Source of the DNA: Cunninghamia lanceolata
Lineage: Eukaryota; Streptophyta; Pinopsida; Cupressales; Cupressaceae
NCBI GenBank assembly: GCA_027924645.1
Contig: BSBN01000845.1
Coordinates: 1,674,001 to 1,738,000, forward strand
DNA length: 64,000 bases
Direction: 5' to 3'
The first letter of the stretch is position 1. Each line of letters opens with the position of its first letter. Shown piece by piece: positions 48,200 through 60,390 of this stretch. The notes below the pieces were generated by a model, which did no database searches, was not told the DNA's origin, and saw nothing but the letters and a program-made list of their open reading frames with translations. A program made the position numbers and the translations under genes.

Positions 48200-49375
48200 G
48201 GAGAGTTCACTCATGGCTACCTGAAGGTTTGGAAACTTTTCATATGAAAACAATGTTGAATTGGAAGAAGCTCTTATTGATCTTGAAAATTCTGAAACAA
48301 AAATTAGGGATTTGAAGGATAACATACAAGAAGCTGATGAATGCATTCTAAAGATGAAAGAACAAGTCAAGAATTCAAATAAAAATACAGAGATGTTAGT
48401 GAACAATTGATATCAGTAAACTAAACCCTGGATGATTTGAAAGTGGAAGTTATAGAAAGAGCTAACTTAGCAGAAGAAGATCTAAATATGATGATAAAAA
48501 GAAAGTTAGAAGAATGTTCCAAATTGGAAAAAGAAGTTGTGAGCCTGAAATCAGACTTGGAAATAGCTAAGATGTATGAAGAAAAGTTCAAGATAAGTTT
48601 TGCAAAACTTGATGAGATGATTTCTTGTCAAAAGAGTTCTGGTGACAAGCAAGGTTTAGAATTTGAGAAAGGGGAAAGTTCAAACTCAGATCAAGCAAAC
48701 ACTGTGTTGAAGCAAAACAAAGGCAACTGGTTTAGGAATCAAAGGAGAAGACCTAGAAGACCTCCAGTCAGACAGCCAAATGCTCAAAGGTACACCCATC
48801 TTTTAATGGCCATTGTTTTAATTGCAATAAGTGTGGTCATAAAACTACTTAGTGTAAGAGTAGAATAAATTAGAATGTTCCATCATTCTCTAGTCAATGT
48901 TTCAATTGCAAGAAAATTGGTCATAGGTCAAATGAATGCAGAAGTCTAGTAAGAAATGGTTCTTACAATGCAAGGAATACTCAATCATTCAATTGAAAGT
49001 GGTTTGCATGCAATAGATTTGGACATATGGCTAATCAATGCAGATCAAATCCAATCAATAGAAGGAATGAAGGACAAATGAATGTGGTATGTGATAATTG
49101 CAATAAGTTTGGACATGTTGCAAAATTCTACAGAAGCAGAATTGTAAAAAGAGATTATCCTATAGAGAAGAGGAAAACAAAATAGAGAGAAGATAAAGGC
49201 AAGAAAAAGATTGATCTAGTGGAAACCAAGAAGGAAATGAGCGAAGTTTGGATTAAGAAAGATGTTGATAATATCAGGGATGGATCCGTACCAGTTTTTG
49301 GTGTAGATACTTCCTCAGGGAAGTATATTGTGAGCTCTGGCTCAGGGGGAGATGCAATGAAAATATTAATCCCCT
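48200..49375 (+). pseudogene. Gag with coiled coil and four CCHC-like knuckles, broken
   Basis: Gag forms the particle and packages RNA. The N-terminal part (about 48240-48640) is rich in Glu, Lys and Leu in a coiled-coil pattern. The longest open piece is 48437-48868 (143 codons). A basic patch, RNQRRRPRRPP, precedes four knuckle-like units. They are CFNCNKCGHKTT-stop-C (about 48816-48857), CFNCKKIGHRSNEC (about 48898-48940), FACNRFGHMANQC with Trp in the first Cys position (about 49002-49045), and CDNCNKFGHVAKFY with Tyr in the last (about 49092-49135). The FYRS ending matches the gag at 7.5 kb. Several stops and shifts make it inactive. Confidence 0.82.
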
Positions 49376-49795
49376 AGCTAGATAGTTAGTGCTAAGATAT
49401 AGCACAAAGATATGTTGAAAGGATTCATATGACAGATCTTTTGAAAGAAATTCTAAAAGAAAAGGATCAAATGTGGAACATTACGGAGAAATCCAAATAG
49501 ACTGCATTCTATAGAGATGTGTTTGACAACTTTTTTTAGGAGCATTTATGGTGATGAAGTCAAGAATTAAAAAGGGGCTCATTCAATAGAAAATTCATTC
49601 TAGATTCAAACTGTCAAGCGTCTAAGCCAAATTAAAGTGAAATTCCAAGCAACTCAGTGATTTCCAAAGCAAATTAAGACAAGACCGAAGAAAACCCTAA
49701 TTTTGTGAAAAGAGGTATTTTTCAAATTTGAAACCCTACTATGAATTTATTTGAACTTTTGCAAAAGATGGAAACCCCACATGTGATTGATATAA

Positions 49796-50385
49796 TTGAA
49801 AGAGCACAACCAAAATTCAAGAAGCATCCATTCAAATCAACAGAGGTCAATCCAAATGGCATTTTTAGATATTTCATTCGGTGTGATGCATGCAGAGGAC
49901 ATTAGGGCTTATATATGTTTTCCCCTAGAAGAAAACGGAGGTAGTCAACTCAAAGATTTGTATCTAAATCATCCGAGTGACAATAAACTTGATCTGAAGG
50001 AAGAATTCAAAGTAGTGGAACTCATTAAGTATATAGATTTCCCAATTTTTGTGGTAGATGAATGGGTCCAATATGTGTTAAGATGATTTCATGATGAGTT
50101 TATATAGCTCCACTCTACATTCAAGATCACTAAAGATGCCATAAGGGCCATCACAGGATTAAACTCTACCGGCATAGTACCTATATTGAAGGTTGTGAAA
50201 AATGATACAGTAATGAAAGCCATCACAAAAAAAATTGATAAAAGGGCATTGACAATCAATGATATTGAAGATCATGCAGTCAGATTTGCATCCATGGTAA
50301 TTGGATACAATGTCTACTTCACAAACCAGGAAAAATTTTGTATTCGGTACATCCATTTATACTACCTATCAAATGATTAAGGAAA
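49796..50385 (+). pseudogene. Unknown retroelement ORF, N-terminal part
   Basis: I do not recognise a family. One frame runs from 49796 to 50380 with a single stop at 50084-50086 and another at about 50105. Both sit in otherwise coherent, protein-like sequence. Landmarks are FVVDEWVQYVLR near 50050-50083, FKITKDAIRAITGLNS (about 50120-50167), and KRALTINDIEDHAVRFASMV (about 50240-50300). After about 50335 the frame is lost. Strand and position suggest it is the first part of one long protein with the frames at 50739-52770. It could be the extra env-like ORF known in some Sireviruses, or a captured host gene. This was not tested. Confidence 0.55.
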
Positions 50386-50738
50386 ATGCAGAATATGACC
50401 TGTGTGAATTGCTTCGACAACAGTTAATGGAGAATTTGAAGAAAACAAAATAAAGAAAATATCCTTTCAAATTTGGTATGTTGATCCTGTACTTATTTTT
50501 CTATTTTATGCAAGAGTTACCTAGCATGAAGAATTATTTTTAGACTGGAGACAAACTAGTTGCAGTTTAGATTAGAAACCAGTTGAATAACATAGGTAAT
50601 ATTGATGCACAAAACTCAGCCTTATGGTGTTATTTCAAAAATTTCCAGAAGTTAACACAATCTAGGGAAAGGATCCGTAGATCAATTGTTGAAAAATACA
50701 AGGACACTATCTACTTTATTGTGACAAAATATTAATGC
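50386..50738 (+). pseudogene. Unknown retroelement ORF, broken middle
   Basis: No long open frame, but short protein-like pieces persist in changing frames, so this is probably the decayed link between the neighbouring parts. No domain is recognised. Confidence 0.35.
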
Positions 50739-51242
50739 TTGATGGAGGTCATTGAGCCTAGAACAATATGGGTTATGCCAATGGGCTATGAAGTAGATCA
50801 AGGACTATTGGAAAATTATGCCCAACATATGCTAAGCAAACCTAAAGATCTTGATGAAGAAATATTTGGGACTTATGAGGAACTATCTACAAAAATACAT
50901 GTTGATGTGAGAAAACATAAAATTTCAAGAAAGGCCTAGAAGATGGCAGAAGCTTATGCCCTAAAAAGGGGTTTCACCAAAACACAAATCAAAGAGACAA
51001 GAGAAAAGGCACAAGCAAAGAGAGAAGCAAAAAAAAGAAACGAAAGTGAACTAGTTAAGGCTCCAGAAGAGCCAAAGAGGCAACCAAGGAACCTAATAGT
51101 AACCAAAAGAAGAACTAGAGGTTCTACTTCTGTAGGAACTGCATCTATGTCCTCTAGTCTACACCCTCTGCAAGTGTGGAAACCTGTGCAACGAGCCACA
51201 AGACATAGAAAACTAAAGGCCGTAGAATGTATGTTAGTATAG
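50739..51242 (+). pseudogene. Unknown retroelement ORF, basic middle part
   Basis: Two open pieces in the same frame, 50739-50939 and 50943-51242, are split by a single TAG. The first contains PMGYEVDQGLLENYAQHML. The second is strongly basic and charged (KRGFTKTQIKETREKAQAKR, then PKRQPRNLIVTKRRTRG), as in a nuclear-targeting or nucleic-acid-binding linker. No known domain is recognised. The opposite-strand frame at 50954-51199 is a shadow. Confidence 0.55.
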
Positions 51243-51277
51243 GAGCTGATGAGTAAGAGACTGAATCAGATTAAGAA

Positions 51278-52228
51278 GTGAAGAAAATGAAAACTGAGGC
51301 CACGAAAGCCTCCGAAAGCAACAAGGAGAAACTTTCTGGTAACAGTAAAACTGAGAGAAGGCCAAGGCAAGATGAGACAAGAGAAGCCACTATAAATCTT
51401 GAGGATGTCCTAAAGGCTATAACTATTGATGGAAACTTAAAGCCCATAGCCCAATTGTGTTATGAGTACAATGATCTGGATAAAAGAATTATTAAGACTC
51501 TTGTTGTCAGATACTTGGATATTTATAACAAAGCACTTATTGAGATTATTATTGATCTCCCAAATAGCTTGGGTAGTATAATTACTGCAAGAATGGAAGT
51601 TGTTATGGCCAAGGATGTGGAGCTCAGAGAATATACACTGATAAAGTTATGTCTAGAGATCACACTAGAAGATAGAGTAAAAATCTCCAAAGTGCTACAA
51701 AAGGAATTTAGAACAAAGAAAAGGATGAACACTCTCATGTTAGATGATGTTGAGAAAGTAGCCAAGGATACAGAGGAAATCACCTTGAAAGTGTTGAGGG
51801 ATCATCATCTCCCAACTATATATGATAAAGTAGAAACAAATGTTGGGGTTGGCACATCTATTCCTGAGGAAAAAGAGAAAGATGGTCCAGTCCCTACTAC
51901 TGATACTGCAATAAAATCCAAAATAAGTAGTTCTCTAGAATAGGAGACTGATGTTCAAATAGAAAAGAAGAAGTGTGAGGAACTAAACAAAGATGAAGAT
52001 CTTAAAGATGAACAAGCTGAAGAAAACTCCTCTTTGGAACAAAAGAATGATGAGGTCATGGATTTAGATCATCCAGAACTAAACCAAGAAGAAGTCTCTC
52101 ATATAGCAAGAGACACTGTAGAGTCAATCAAAGAATTTTTGGAGAAAGAAAAACATGTCCTAGATGGGCCTAAATTTTTGCAAGGACCAATAAACCTGGA
52201 CTCAATGTCCCCTGTACAAAAAATTTAA
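51278..52228 (+). pseudogene. Unknown retroelement ORF, helical and acidic part
   Basis: Two pieces in one frame, 51278-51943 (221 codons) and 52034-52228, are separated by a TAG at 51941 and by readable sequence between. The first is helix-rich (for example INLEDVLKAITIDGNLKPIA, then RIIKTLVVRYLDIYNKAL). The linker and second piece are acidic, with EEKEKDG, LNKDEDLKDEQAEE and VSHIARDTVESIKEFL. Amino-acid use is clearly protein-like over more than 300 codons. Function is unknown. Confidence 0.55.
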
Positions 52229-52375
52229 ACTGGTATCAATTATGTAGGCAAATGCACATGAAATTTTGAAGTCTCACATATAAGACAGTGAACTGATTGG
52301 TGAGGCATCTAGCATTTTGGAGAAGTTGATGCCATCATATAGAAAGGACACCTCTTTGTCTTCAATAAATCAAGT

Positions 52376-52998
52376 AAAAGGACTCATAAATTCTTTAAGT
52401 GATCATTTTGAATCTTTTGAAAAATTTGCTGAGACAAAAGTGAGACAAGAATTTGATGAGAAAAGATAAAATGAGTTGAAGACTATGATAGTAAATGACA
52501 AATCTCTACTAGACAATAAAATGAAATGCATACAGAGTGCTATAAAAGAAGTATGTGACCTGTACAAATTTTGTTTATCTTGGTTGGAAGCCACAAAAGA
52601 AATAGAAGAGAAAATAAAGGATCTGAAACTGCAGCTGGTAAATATTTCTAAATCATTTGACCTAGCAGCTGAGTTGGTGAGCAACAAAGAAATACATGTA
52701 ATTAATATTCATGATGGGTTAAGTAATCTTGTGAATAAGAGGGATCAAATGAAAAATAAAATGTGTTAGTTGAGAGGACTAATTAGTCCCAAGTTAGATT
52801 CAATGATTAGTATTGCATTAGAAGCATAGGTGGTTTCACAAATAGACACATCCTCTGATGTGCAAGAGGCAGAAGAATCAGTCTTTTTGATAAATGGTCA
52901 CATCCAAATTTTGGAAAGAGCTAAGAAACAATGGGATGAAGAGATTACACAATTGAAGATTGTGTATAAGGATATCCTCTCACCTACAACTAATTGAG
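52376..52998 (+). pseudogene. Unknown retroelement ORF, C-terminal coiled coil
   Basis: The longest piece is 52476-52769 (97 codons), with a probable coiled coil: CLSWLEATKEIEEKIKDLKL then LVNISKSFDLAAEL. Readable sequence continues past a stop at 52767-52769 to ITQLKIVYKDIL and a stop near 52996. It ends about 200 bp before the polypurine tract, so it is the last coding sequence of the element. Together with 49796-52228 it would be a protein of about 1000 residues before decay, by extent only. Confidence 0.55.
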
Positions 52999-53204
52999 TT
53001 CAAGATTGTATGTGTACATATGCGGCAGAGTATGACAGATTTGCATTTTTGACACAATTTTAACTTTTTGAACATACACCTTTTCCATTGATGACACTAG
53101 TGAAAAATGGGCAAACATCTAAAGGAGAGAATAAATACAGAGTAAGGGGGAGCAGACACAAGCATTTTTCACTAAGTGTTGGCATCAATGCCAAAGGAGG
53201 AGAT

Positions 53205-54563
53205 TGTTGGCAAGAGATACTACTCTGATGAAGAATTGCATGTAGTCATTGATGGAAACAAGGTAAAGGGATTTCACTAGCATGACAAAGAGACATTACT
53301 CCAGAAGACGAAATTGGTTTAGCAACAAGGCACAAAAGTAATCTGGTCTGGAAGGCTAAAATGACTAAGTATGGACAGTGTACCTGGAGTAAGTAATAGA
53401 GAGAGGGTCAATATATCTCCACAGTAGAAGATAATTATATGTTGTTTAGGTATGTTGTTCATAGCTATTTGATGATGTTATGTTCAAATGATCAAGACCT
53501 AACTTCCTCCGGAAGTCATACTATGAAATGTTTAAGTTCAGGTGAACATAACTAAGACAAGAATAGTGCACAGTGCCTGAGAAAAAGGGTCCGCATTTCT
53601 CTGCAATTGCATATTTTGTCTTGTAGTTCTAGAAGTATACTAAGAGGTCAAGAATGAATGCTAGTTATGAATCCTTGAGTCTCTTATGGTCTGTAGTGAG
53701 ATTTTTGATGTGACAGATGAGTTGGCCAAGCATGTTCTTAAGAAATAGGCTGACAGGCATGTAAAATCCATTTGCGAAGAAGACATATTGTTTGAATAAT
53801 AAATCTAAGTGGTTGTATGATTGGTGCCTACCTATAGGAAGATCATTATATATTTGGTTTGGTCTGCATTACTGTTTGTACACATGATCAAGCTGACAAG
53901 GTAGAATACATTGTGTACACTCTTCATGTTTGGCTTCCCAACTTGATTATGAGATGAATCTTGTTTCGGATATAAATCCTTGATGGATTAATGTATTGAT
54001 GTAATCATGGAGTGTGGTGTATGTGAATTCGAAGTGTGAAGGACAATGAGTAGAGTGCAAAGCTAAAAAAGTGAACAAGGGCATAAAAATCGAATATATG
54101 TAGTTATGTTGAGAAGTAGGGCAGAATAAATGAAGACCTTTGAATCTGTGTATTGAACCTTCAATGGAACTATGATCTAACATATGATAGATGCATTTAC
54201 AACAGTTCATCTTGTGGCAGTGAGCCAATCTTTCTTCTTTCTTCTATCTTTCTTTCTATGTGGATAGTGAGTCCACCTGCAGTGAGCATTTCTCTAGGCA
54301 GAAAGCCCCATGGTAGTGAGCCTTTTGTAATCTGGTACTGTTATCATAATATATTGTGAGCTAACACTCACTATGGTTTTCCCCTTTTTGGGGTTTCCAC
54401 GTAAAAATCTCGATGTCCATGTGTTATGTCTTTATGGTTACTATTCTTATACTTATTCTGCTTTCATGTTATTAATTTTGGAAATTGGATTAATAAACAT
54501 GTTAAGAAGTGGTTTTGTGGAATACTGATTCACCCCCCCTCTTAGTATTCCCTACTTTCAATA
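53205..54563 (+). repeat. 3' LTR of Sirevirus-like element
   Basis: 1359 bp. It starts TGTTGGCAAGAG and ends TTTCAATA, the expected CA being mutated. The target duplication GATTG follows. Confidence 0.88.
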
Positions 54564-54568
54564 GATTG

Positions 54569-55356
54569 TATCTCTAGGAGCATTAGGTGGACTCCCACAT
54601 AATTTGACTAACCAAGCTATCCAATTTACAAGTCAAGTTAGTAGAGAGCATGAAGGGGATGGTGTTGGTCCATCCAACACCCTAGGCATGTCGCCACTAG
54701 TATAGAGTTCATCCCATTCTTGTATGAATTGTAATTAGCCCTATTATGGTTCCTACACATCCATCTTAAGGAATAAAATAGAGGAGGAAGCATTCTTCTC
54801 TAATTTTCTAAGGAGTACTAGACCTACTACTTCTACATAGGTATTTGGCATTTTATGTATATTATACTATTTTTCATGCCACATGTATCACCGGAGGTCA
54901 TGGTACAAATTAGTCAACATGCTACTACCTTAGGCATATACAATCCATCTCTCCTCTATCTCCTTGATAGTGTAAATGAGGCCCCCTTACAAGTGTGTGT
55001 GTCAATCATTCATAGCCATGTAAATGGATACAATTACTATCGAGATCCTCCATAGCAATGGAATCTCCTATCTCCCCTCATGTATCATCCTTAGAATAAT
55101 TTGAACTTATTGGTCACTTGGGATGTCTTAACCAAATGTGTACATGTATCCTACTCACACATAGTCCACTAGCCTATGCTCCATGATGGCCACATATCAA
55201 CTTCATATCTATTACCCCTAAATTTTGATCAAAATATTCAAAATTTGTACATACCTTGTGTGAGAATGTCGATCATATGTCAAATGTTCATAGTCCCTTT
55301 CCAAAATTATAAGTCTTTTTCTATTTATGTCAGATCTTTTATCTTTCCTTGAACCT
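54569..55356. other. Intergenic, nothing recognised
   Basis: The frame at 54855-55055 has no domain. This may be part of an older repeat interrupted by the element upstream. Confidence 0.4.
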
Positions 55357-55570
55357 TGTTGGTGTGAACATGGTATATTACCTAACTAGTTCTTCATTAG
55401 GTCATATTCACACTTATCTAGTTAAGTTTACTTAGGGCATATTTAGGGTACACTAAGAATACTTATCACTTTGTGTCTCATGTCATAAGATTAAGACACT
55501 TGTCAAAATCTTATGTTGTTCTATGTTTCACCTTGGTATACATAACCAAGGGCTTCTAATTGTATTTTAA
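55357..55570 (+). repeat. LTR fragment related to 57248-57707
   Basis: Starts TGTTGGTGTGAACATGG and shares CTAACTAGTT, ATTCACAC and CACTTGTCA words in order with the LTR at 57248. It is truncated and diverged. Confidence 0.6.
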
Positions 55571-56411
55571 CATGAAAATGCTCTAAAATTTAGCTTTCTT
55601 ATAGATCTTGAAAAAAGCACCCACTTCAAATGCTTGTAGATCTAGCCTCTGTGCACTATTTAGGTAGCTCTGTGGCTAACCTTTAGTGGCACCACTAGTT
55701 TGGGTGGTGATTTAGCCATGCCACCTGGATAGAGTTGAGGCGGCGTTCAGGTGGTGATCACTTCAAAGGAGTGGTTGAAAACAACAAGTGAAGAAAATTG
55801 GTGGTAGCAGATGAATTCATCAATGGAGTGAGTGTTGCTACAGCAGAGATTACAAATGGATGGCGACCTATAAAGGGTCTGACTGTGCCTAGTTTTGGGG
55901 CCACAGGGGCCTAGATCTCTATCAAAGTGACCCAAAAAGGAGCCCGACTTGCCTAGAATTTTGGCCAGGGCGCTCCAAAATGGATCTATGTGCCCTTTCA
56001 ATTTTTTTATTTTTTTTAGAAAATGTCATAGGACCTAGGCCATATAGGGGTCGTACAGACCTCAGAATAATTTTTTTTCCCAATTTCTCTCAGCCTAGAG
56101 ATTTTGGCAATTTGACATTCATTCTTAAGGATTTTTGGACCTTTTGAGCATGATGGAAGGGTCATATTTGACCTAAAATGCTCTGAAATTTAGCTTTCTT
56201 CTAGATCTTGAAAAGAGCACCCACTTCAAACCCTTGTAGATTTGGCTTCTGAAGCTCAAATCAAGCCAAATAAAAGGTTAATCTGACTATTTTGATTCCA
56301 TTGAATTCAATGGAAGGCTCTATTTTGCATAGCATTACACACAACAAATGACTCTTACCTAATTTTCTCTGATTTTGAGAAGGGATTTGTAGATTTGGAT
56401 GCTCTAATACC
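55571..56411. other. Probable leader of a decayed minus-strand LTR element
   Basis: A segment of about 85 bp occurs twice (55573-55655 and 56176-56260, each with ATTTAGCTTTCTT, TAGATCTTGAAAA and GCACCCACTTCAAA). The right end, 56400-56413, reads on the minus strand ACATGGTATTAGAGC, an iMet-type primer site. An LTR should therefore lie to the right, starting TGTGAGAG at about 56412. No coding sequence is recognised. Confidence 0.45.
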
Positions 56412-57247
56412 ATGTGAGAGTCATTGATTGATCCAAGCCACCAAGATCACTAGAAAAACCTAGGATTGCCTTCTATAAGAGAGAAAAAACACATAATAAA
56501 ATCGCACAATATTGGATGCAATAAATGAAATTGGATTAATTAATTACATATGGACATCTTTATTTTATAAGTGACTTAAAAAATCTCTAAGTAAACTTAA
56601 TCAAGTGTAATTAAATATTTAATTACACCAACAATTCATAGAGGTAATTTTTTTGTTTTTTTTAAATTAAATTGAATTCAAAATGAAATCAAAATTATTT
56701 ATATTAGTTTTTAAACTTAAAGGGTTTTTAATCTATGGGTCTAATGTTTTATGAACTTTTCTACTTTAATGTTTTGCAACCCCAAGATTTTATTTTTAAG
56801 TGAATTGTTAAATCATTTTACAATTATGCAAAGCTATAAAATTGTGTTATACCCCAAATGCCCATTTTAATAGGTTTTTGAGTTGAATTTGCAACTTCAT
56901 ATAAGATGTTAAGAAATAATCAAACCCTAAGTCAGTGGTAGATTAAAATTCCCAAATCAAATATGCATCCATGAAAAATGACAAATAAATTTTGAATCCT
57001 ACATTTTGTCAATTCATATTTTGAGATTGAAATTGCACCCCTATGAAATATCCAACATATAAATCAACTACAAACATTAAGATCTTGGGATTTTTCCTTA
57101 ATGCATCCTTAAATCAAATTTATAAAATTTGTAAATTTGTTTTGGGCTCCAAAATAGTATCTCATTAGATTTTTCATGTTAAATATACACACATATGAAA
57201 ATGTAAACCTATTGTTTTGTATTGAACAAAAATGCATATATACAAAT
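56412..57247. other. AT-rich, possible LTR of minus-strand element
   Basis: Begins TGTGAGAGTCATTG next to the primer site described for 55571-56411. No second copy exists in the window, so the right boundary and LTR identity are unproven. No gene. Confidence 0.35.
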
Positions 57248-57707
57248 TGTTGGTGTGAACATGGATATTTCCTATCTGGTTTCCCCTTGTAGTGTGAATA
57301 AGGCACATTATCTAACTAGTTATTAGTTAGAACCTATTCACACATGTTCACATATTAAGCTGACTTAGGAAGCATTCTAGTTGTTTTTAGATGTTTATAG
57401 AACTATCTCTAGTTGTTGATAGTTATCTTATCCTACACGTGCTCTTATCAACTAGTTGGCATCTTATCCTCTAGTTGTCTCTTGTCATAGGATTCAGACA
57501 CTTGTCACATGACTGCAACATCTTATCTCTCAATCTTGCTTTTATAAGCAAGGTATATCATATCATATTGTGATGGTTGTATATTGTTGTATTTACATTC
57601 TTTGATAGGAATATAATTTATCCTTGTCATATTGATCTTCTCTTTTATTTGTGCTTTCCAATAGGCCTCCAAATATTGGGTGGCTATCTCCATAGCTAAA
57701 TATTACA
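57248..57707 (+). repeat. 5' LTR of a Ty1-copia-type element
   Basis: 460 bp, TGTTGGTGTG to AATATTACA, followed immediately by the perfect iMet primer site TGGTATCAGAGC (57708-57719). A TATA-like stretch (TTTTATAAGCAAGG, about 57540) fits an LTR promoter. The interior is cut off at about 58365 by the gypsy-like element. Confidence 0.8.
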
Positions 57708-58365
57708 TGGTATCAGAGCATGTTGAGTGCCTTTGGTTAGTATATTGAGAGATCTTGAATACGAATCAAGGTAGATTTTGAAAAATTGTGTATGCTCTTC
57801 TCTTGCATCATATGATGACCTAGAGAATTAGAAAAAATTGATAGAAATACTAGATTTGGAGGGTTTCCTTCTTGTGACTTTATATTTTAGGTCTATTTTG
57901 GAGCATTTTGTTACAAATCTAAGCATACCATTGTGTTTAGGGGGTTTGAGATAGTCAAAAGCACCTTTTGTATCATTCAGATCAAACATCGAAGGCCAAT
58001 TCTATGAGGGTTTGAACTTGGGAGGTGCATGCCAGATCCAACAGGTACTTGATCCTACAGAGCATTTTGGCACAAATCTGACCCTTCCATCATGTCCAAG
58101 AGGCCCAAAATCCCTAAGATTGACTGTCAATTCCTCAAAATCAGAGCACTTTGTTAGGAAGATGTTTGCCCTCCTTCATTGTCTATAGGAATTATTTTGT
58201 AGAATATTCCCTACAAGAATATTCTGCATAGGTACACTTTATTCTACAAAATATTTATATATATATATATAGTTTGAAAAAAAATTTAGACTATAGTCTA
58301 TTTTTTAAGAATTTTCAAAAAAAAAGGGGGCACAACCTGCTCAGGCCCCCTATGTCAGTGGTACC
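57708..58365 (+). other. Leader of the 57248 copia element, truncated
   Basis: Begins with the primer site. No gag frame is recognised before the sequence is interrupted. Contains a (TA)n run at about 58256-58272. Confidence 0.5.
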
Positions 58366-60390
58366 TATTGATGCATAGCTATGTGGGTCTAATCCAACAG
58401 CAACATGGGAGGTTTCTGAGATGTGGGATTGACCCCAGAAACAACCTCCAGATTTTAGGGAAGCTGGCTATTTAGTTTTCAATGAGGGTTTGGGAAAAGG
58501 TTAGAAAGAAAACTAGATTGCAGAAATAAATGCCTAAATCTAAGGCGATCCACCAGATTTGAAATGAATAGTTGCACAATGTCAAACCTTAAATGATTAA
58601 CTATAATTTTAAAGAGCACATATGCATGATTAAACCCAGTTTATAAACAGTTTAAACAAAGGCAAAAGAAGTAGAGAAATTAGAAACAAGAAATAGAGAC
58701 ACGCATATGCACAGGACAATATTCTCATTTATTTGAATGATAATAGGTTACAGAGGCTGAAATTGTTGCACAAAGTAAAATATTGTGTCCTCTTGAAGAA
58801 AGAAACTGCAAAGGCAAAAGAAAAACATCTATGTCTACTACTCCAACTCTCTGATTTGTAGAAAAATAGAACTCTGTATGTGAAGAACTCTAAATATATA
58901 TCAAGGACTCCTTGAATGTGACCCAGATCTGGCTATTTGTAGCCCCAAAAATCCAACAAAATATCTCAACAGCCTCAACTAAAAATCTTAACTGACTCCC
59001 TTAAATCTGGCACCAATCTAGAAAATAACAACAAATGCATTTGAACTAGCAACAAAAAATCTAAATTAAACTGAAACTTGTCTGAAAAATGCAACTCTCC
59101 ATCTCTTTACTTGCAGGTGAGAAAATACTTCTGCCGTCCCTTTTACCTCCTTTAGCTTACTCATGAAAAAGAAATAAAGTGGTTGCATAATCATTTAGGG
59201 TTTTCATTTTGTTGTTTCCCATGAAGAGTCAAAATCATTAAAATAGAATTTTAATGAAGCCTCACTTTATTAGTTTACTGTGGCTTTTAAAATCTAAGAT
59301 ATTTTTCAAAAATAAAGCATTTAAGCTTTACATGGGAAAGAGGGCCCCACCAAATTTAATAAGTTTTAATATAAAAAAATGAAACAAATCAGGCACTTAG
59401 ACATTCCCGTGACTCTTCATTTGATACATTTATCAAATAAAATAAAACAATGTTTATCTGTACTCCACTTGAGCCATGTGGGGAAGTCTGCTACTTCTTG
59501 AATGAGCCTTCTCTCTCTTTACTCGGGTGCCTCCAAATGTCCTTCTCCACTGCTTTCCTGAAAAACTATTTCTTCATGGGAGTTGACATGTGGATGACTT
59601 CCGATGTTGCCTTTACTTCTCTGCATAAGCGATTGAAATGGAAGTGGCTGCATAAAACTTAGGGTTGCCTCTTGTCTCTCGTGAGAAGTTAAAAATGAGA
59701 GCCACTTATATAGTTTCACTTTATTTCATAAGGTTTCAACTTGATGGCTGCTGGGACCCACCATTTAATTTTTATTTTTAATAAAACACTCACTTCCCAT
59801 GTCTTTTAAATGAAACAAGTTTAATAAAGCACATAGCTTTATGTAACAGCCCAACCATTTAATTCTTCATTTCTCTTTTAACTCTTTAAAGTTAGCTGTA
59901 ACATATGATACATTTAAATAAAATGAAACAAACATTTATTTACTGCCTTCGGGTTGCTTCATGTGGATGTCTCCGAGAACTCATTTTTCTTGCTTTGTAG
60001 CGCTTCACCCACGTGGTGCACTCCGCATCATTTTTAAGAATCTCCCTATTGCCTTCCGTAGCTGACATGTGGCTTTCCCCGCTGCTTTCTTTTTCCTCTA
60101 ACCAGAGCCATTGATCTTCTTACATCTTATCGTAGCTGAGCTTCTTTATTTCTGCACGATGTCTTAGGGTTTGCACTTCATATTCTATGGACTGCTTTTT
60201 AGTTCCTTATGTATGAGTTTGAAATATAGGTAATGCCTTTATTTGCACTGTGCCAACCTTGCCTCTTATTTAGTTTGGCAATGCCTTAAAGAGCTAGCCC
60301 CAAGCCAACAATGGCTGAGCCACATCATAATAAAACTTGAATCTTCATCAATTTTCATTAAAACTTAGTTCTACCAAAGGATTTTGATCC
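58366..60390 (-). repeat. Left LTR of gypsy-like element
   Basis: The first 935 bp are matched by 63071-64000. The right edge is estimated from the change of sequence style near the T-run at 60393-60403 and may be wrong by a few hundred bases. The frame 59450-59662 inside it is unsupported. Confidence 0.65.

Larger units (their letters stand above)
46795..54563 (+). mobile_element. Sirevirus-like copia LTR element: gag plus unknown ORF region, no pol
   Basis: A 7.77-kb element with LTRs 46795-48144 and 53205-54563, in a 5-bp target duplication GATTG (46790-46794 and 54564-54568). The primer site TGGTATCGGATC starts at 48147. The polypurine tract is CCAAAGGAGGAGAT, ending at 53204, preceded by CATCAATG as in Sireviruses. 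The 5.06-kb interior has gag with four knuckle-like units (to about 49375) and then about 3 kb of long but interrupted plus-strand frames (49796-52990). I saw none of the protease, integrase, reverse transcriptase or RNase H motifs. It would depend on a relative for movement. Confidence 0.88.

Noticed and set aside
49376..49795. Possible protease between gag and the unknown ORF region
   Set aside because: A short VDT-like word near 49300 was considered, but no flanking protease pattern or intact frame supports it.
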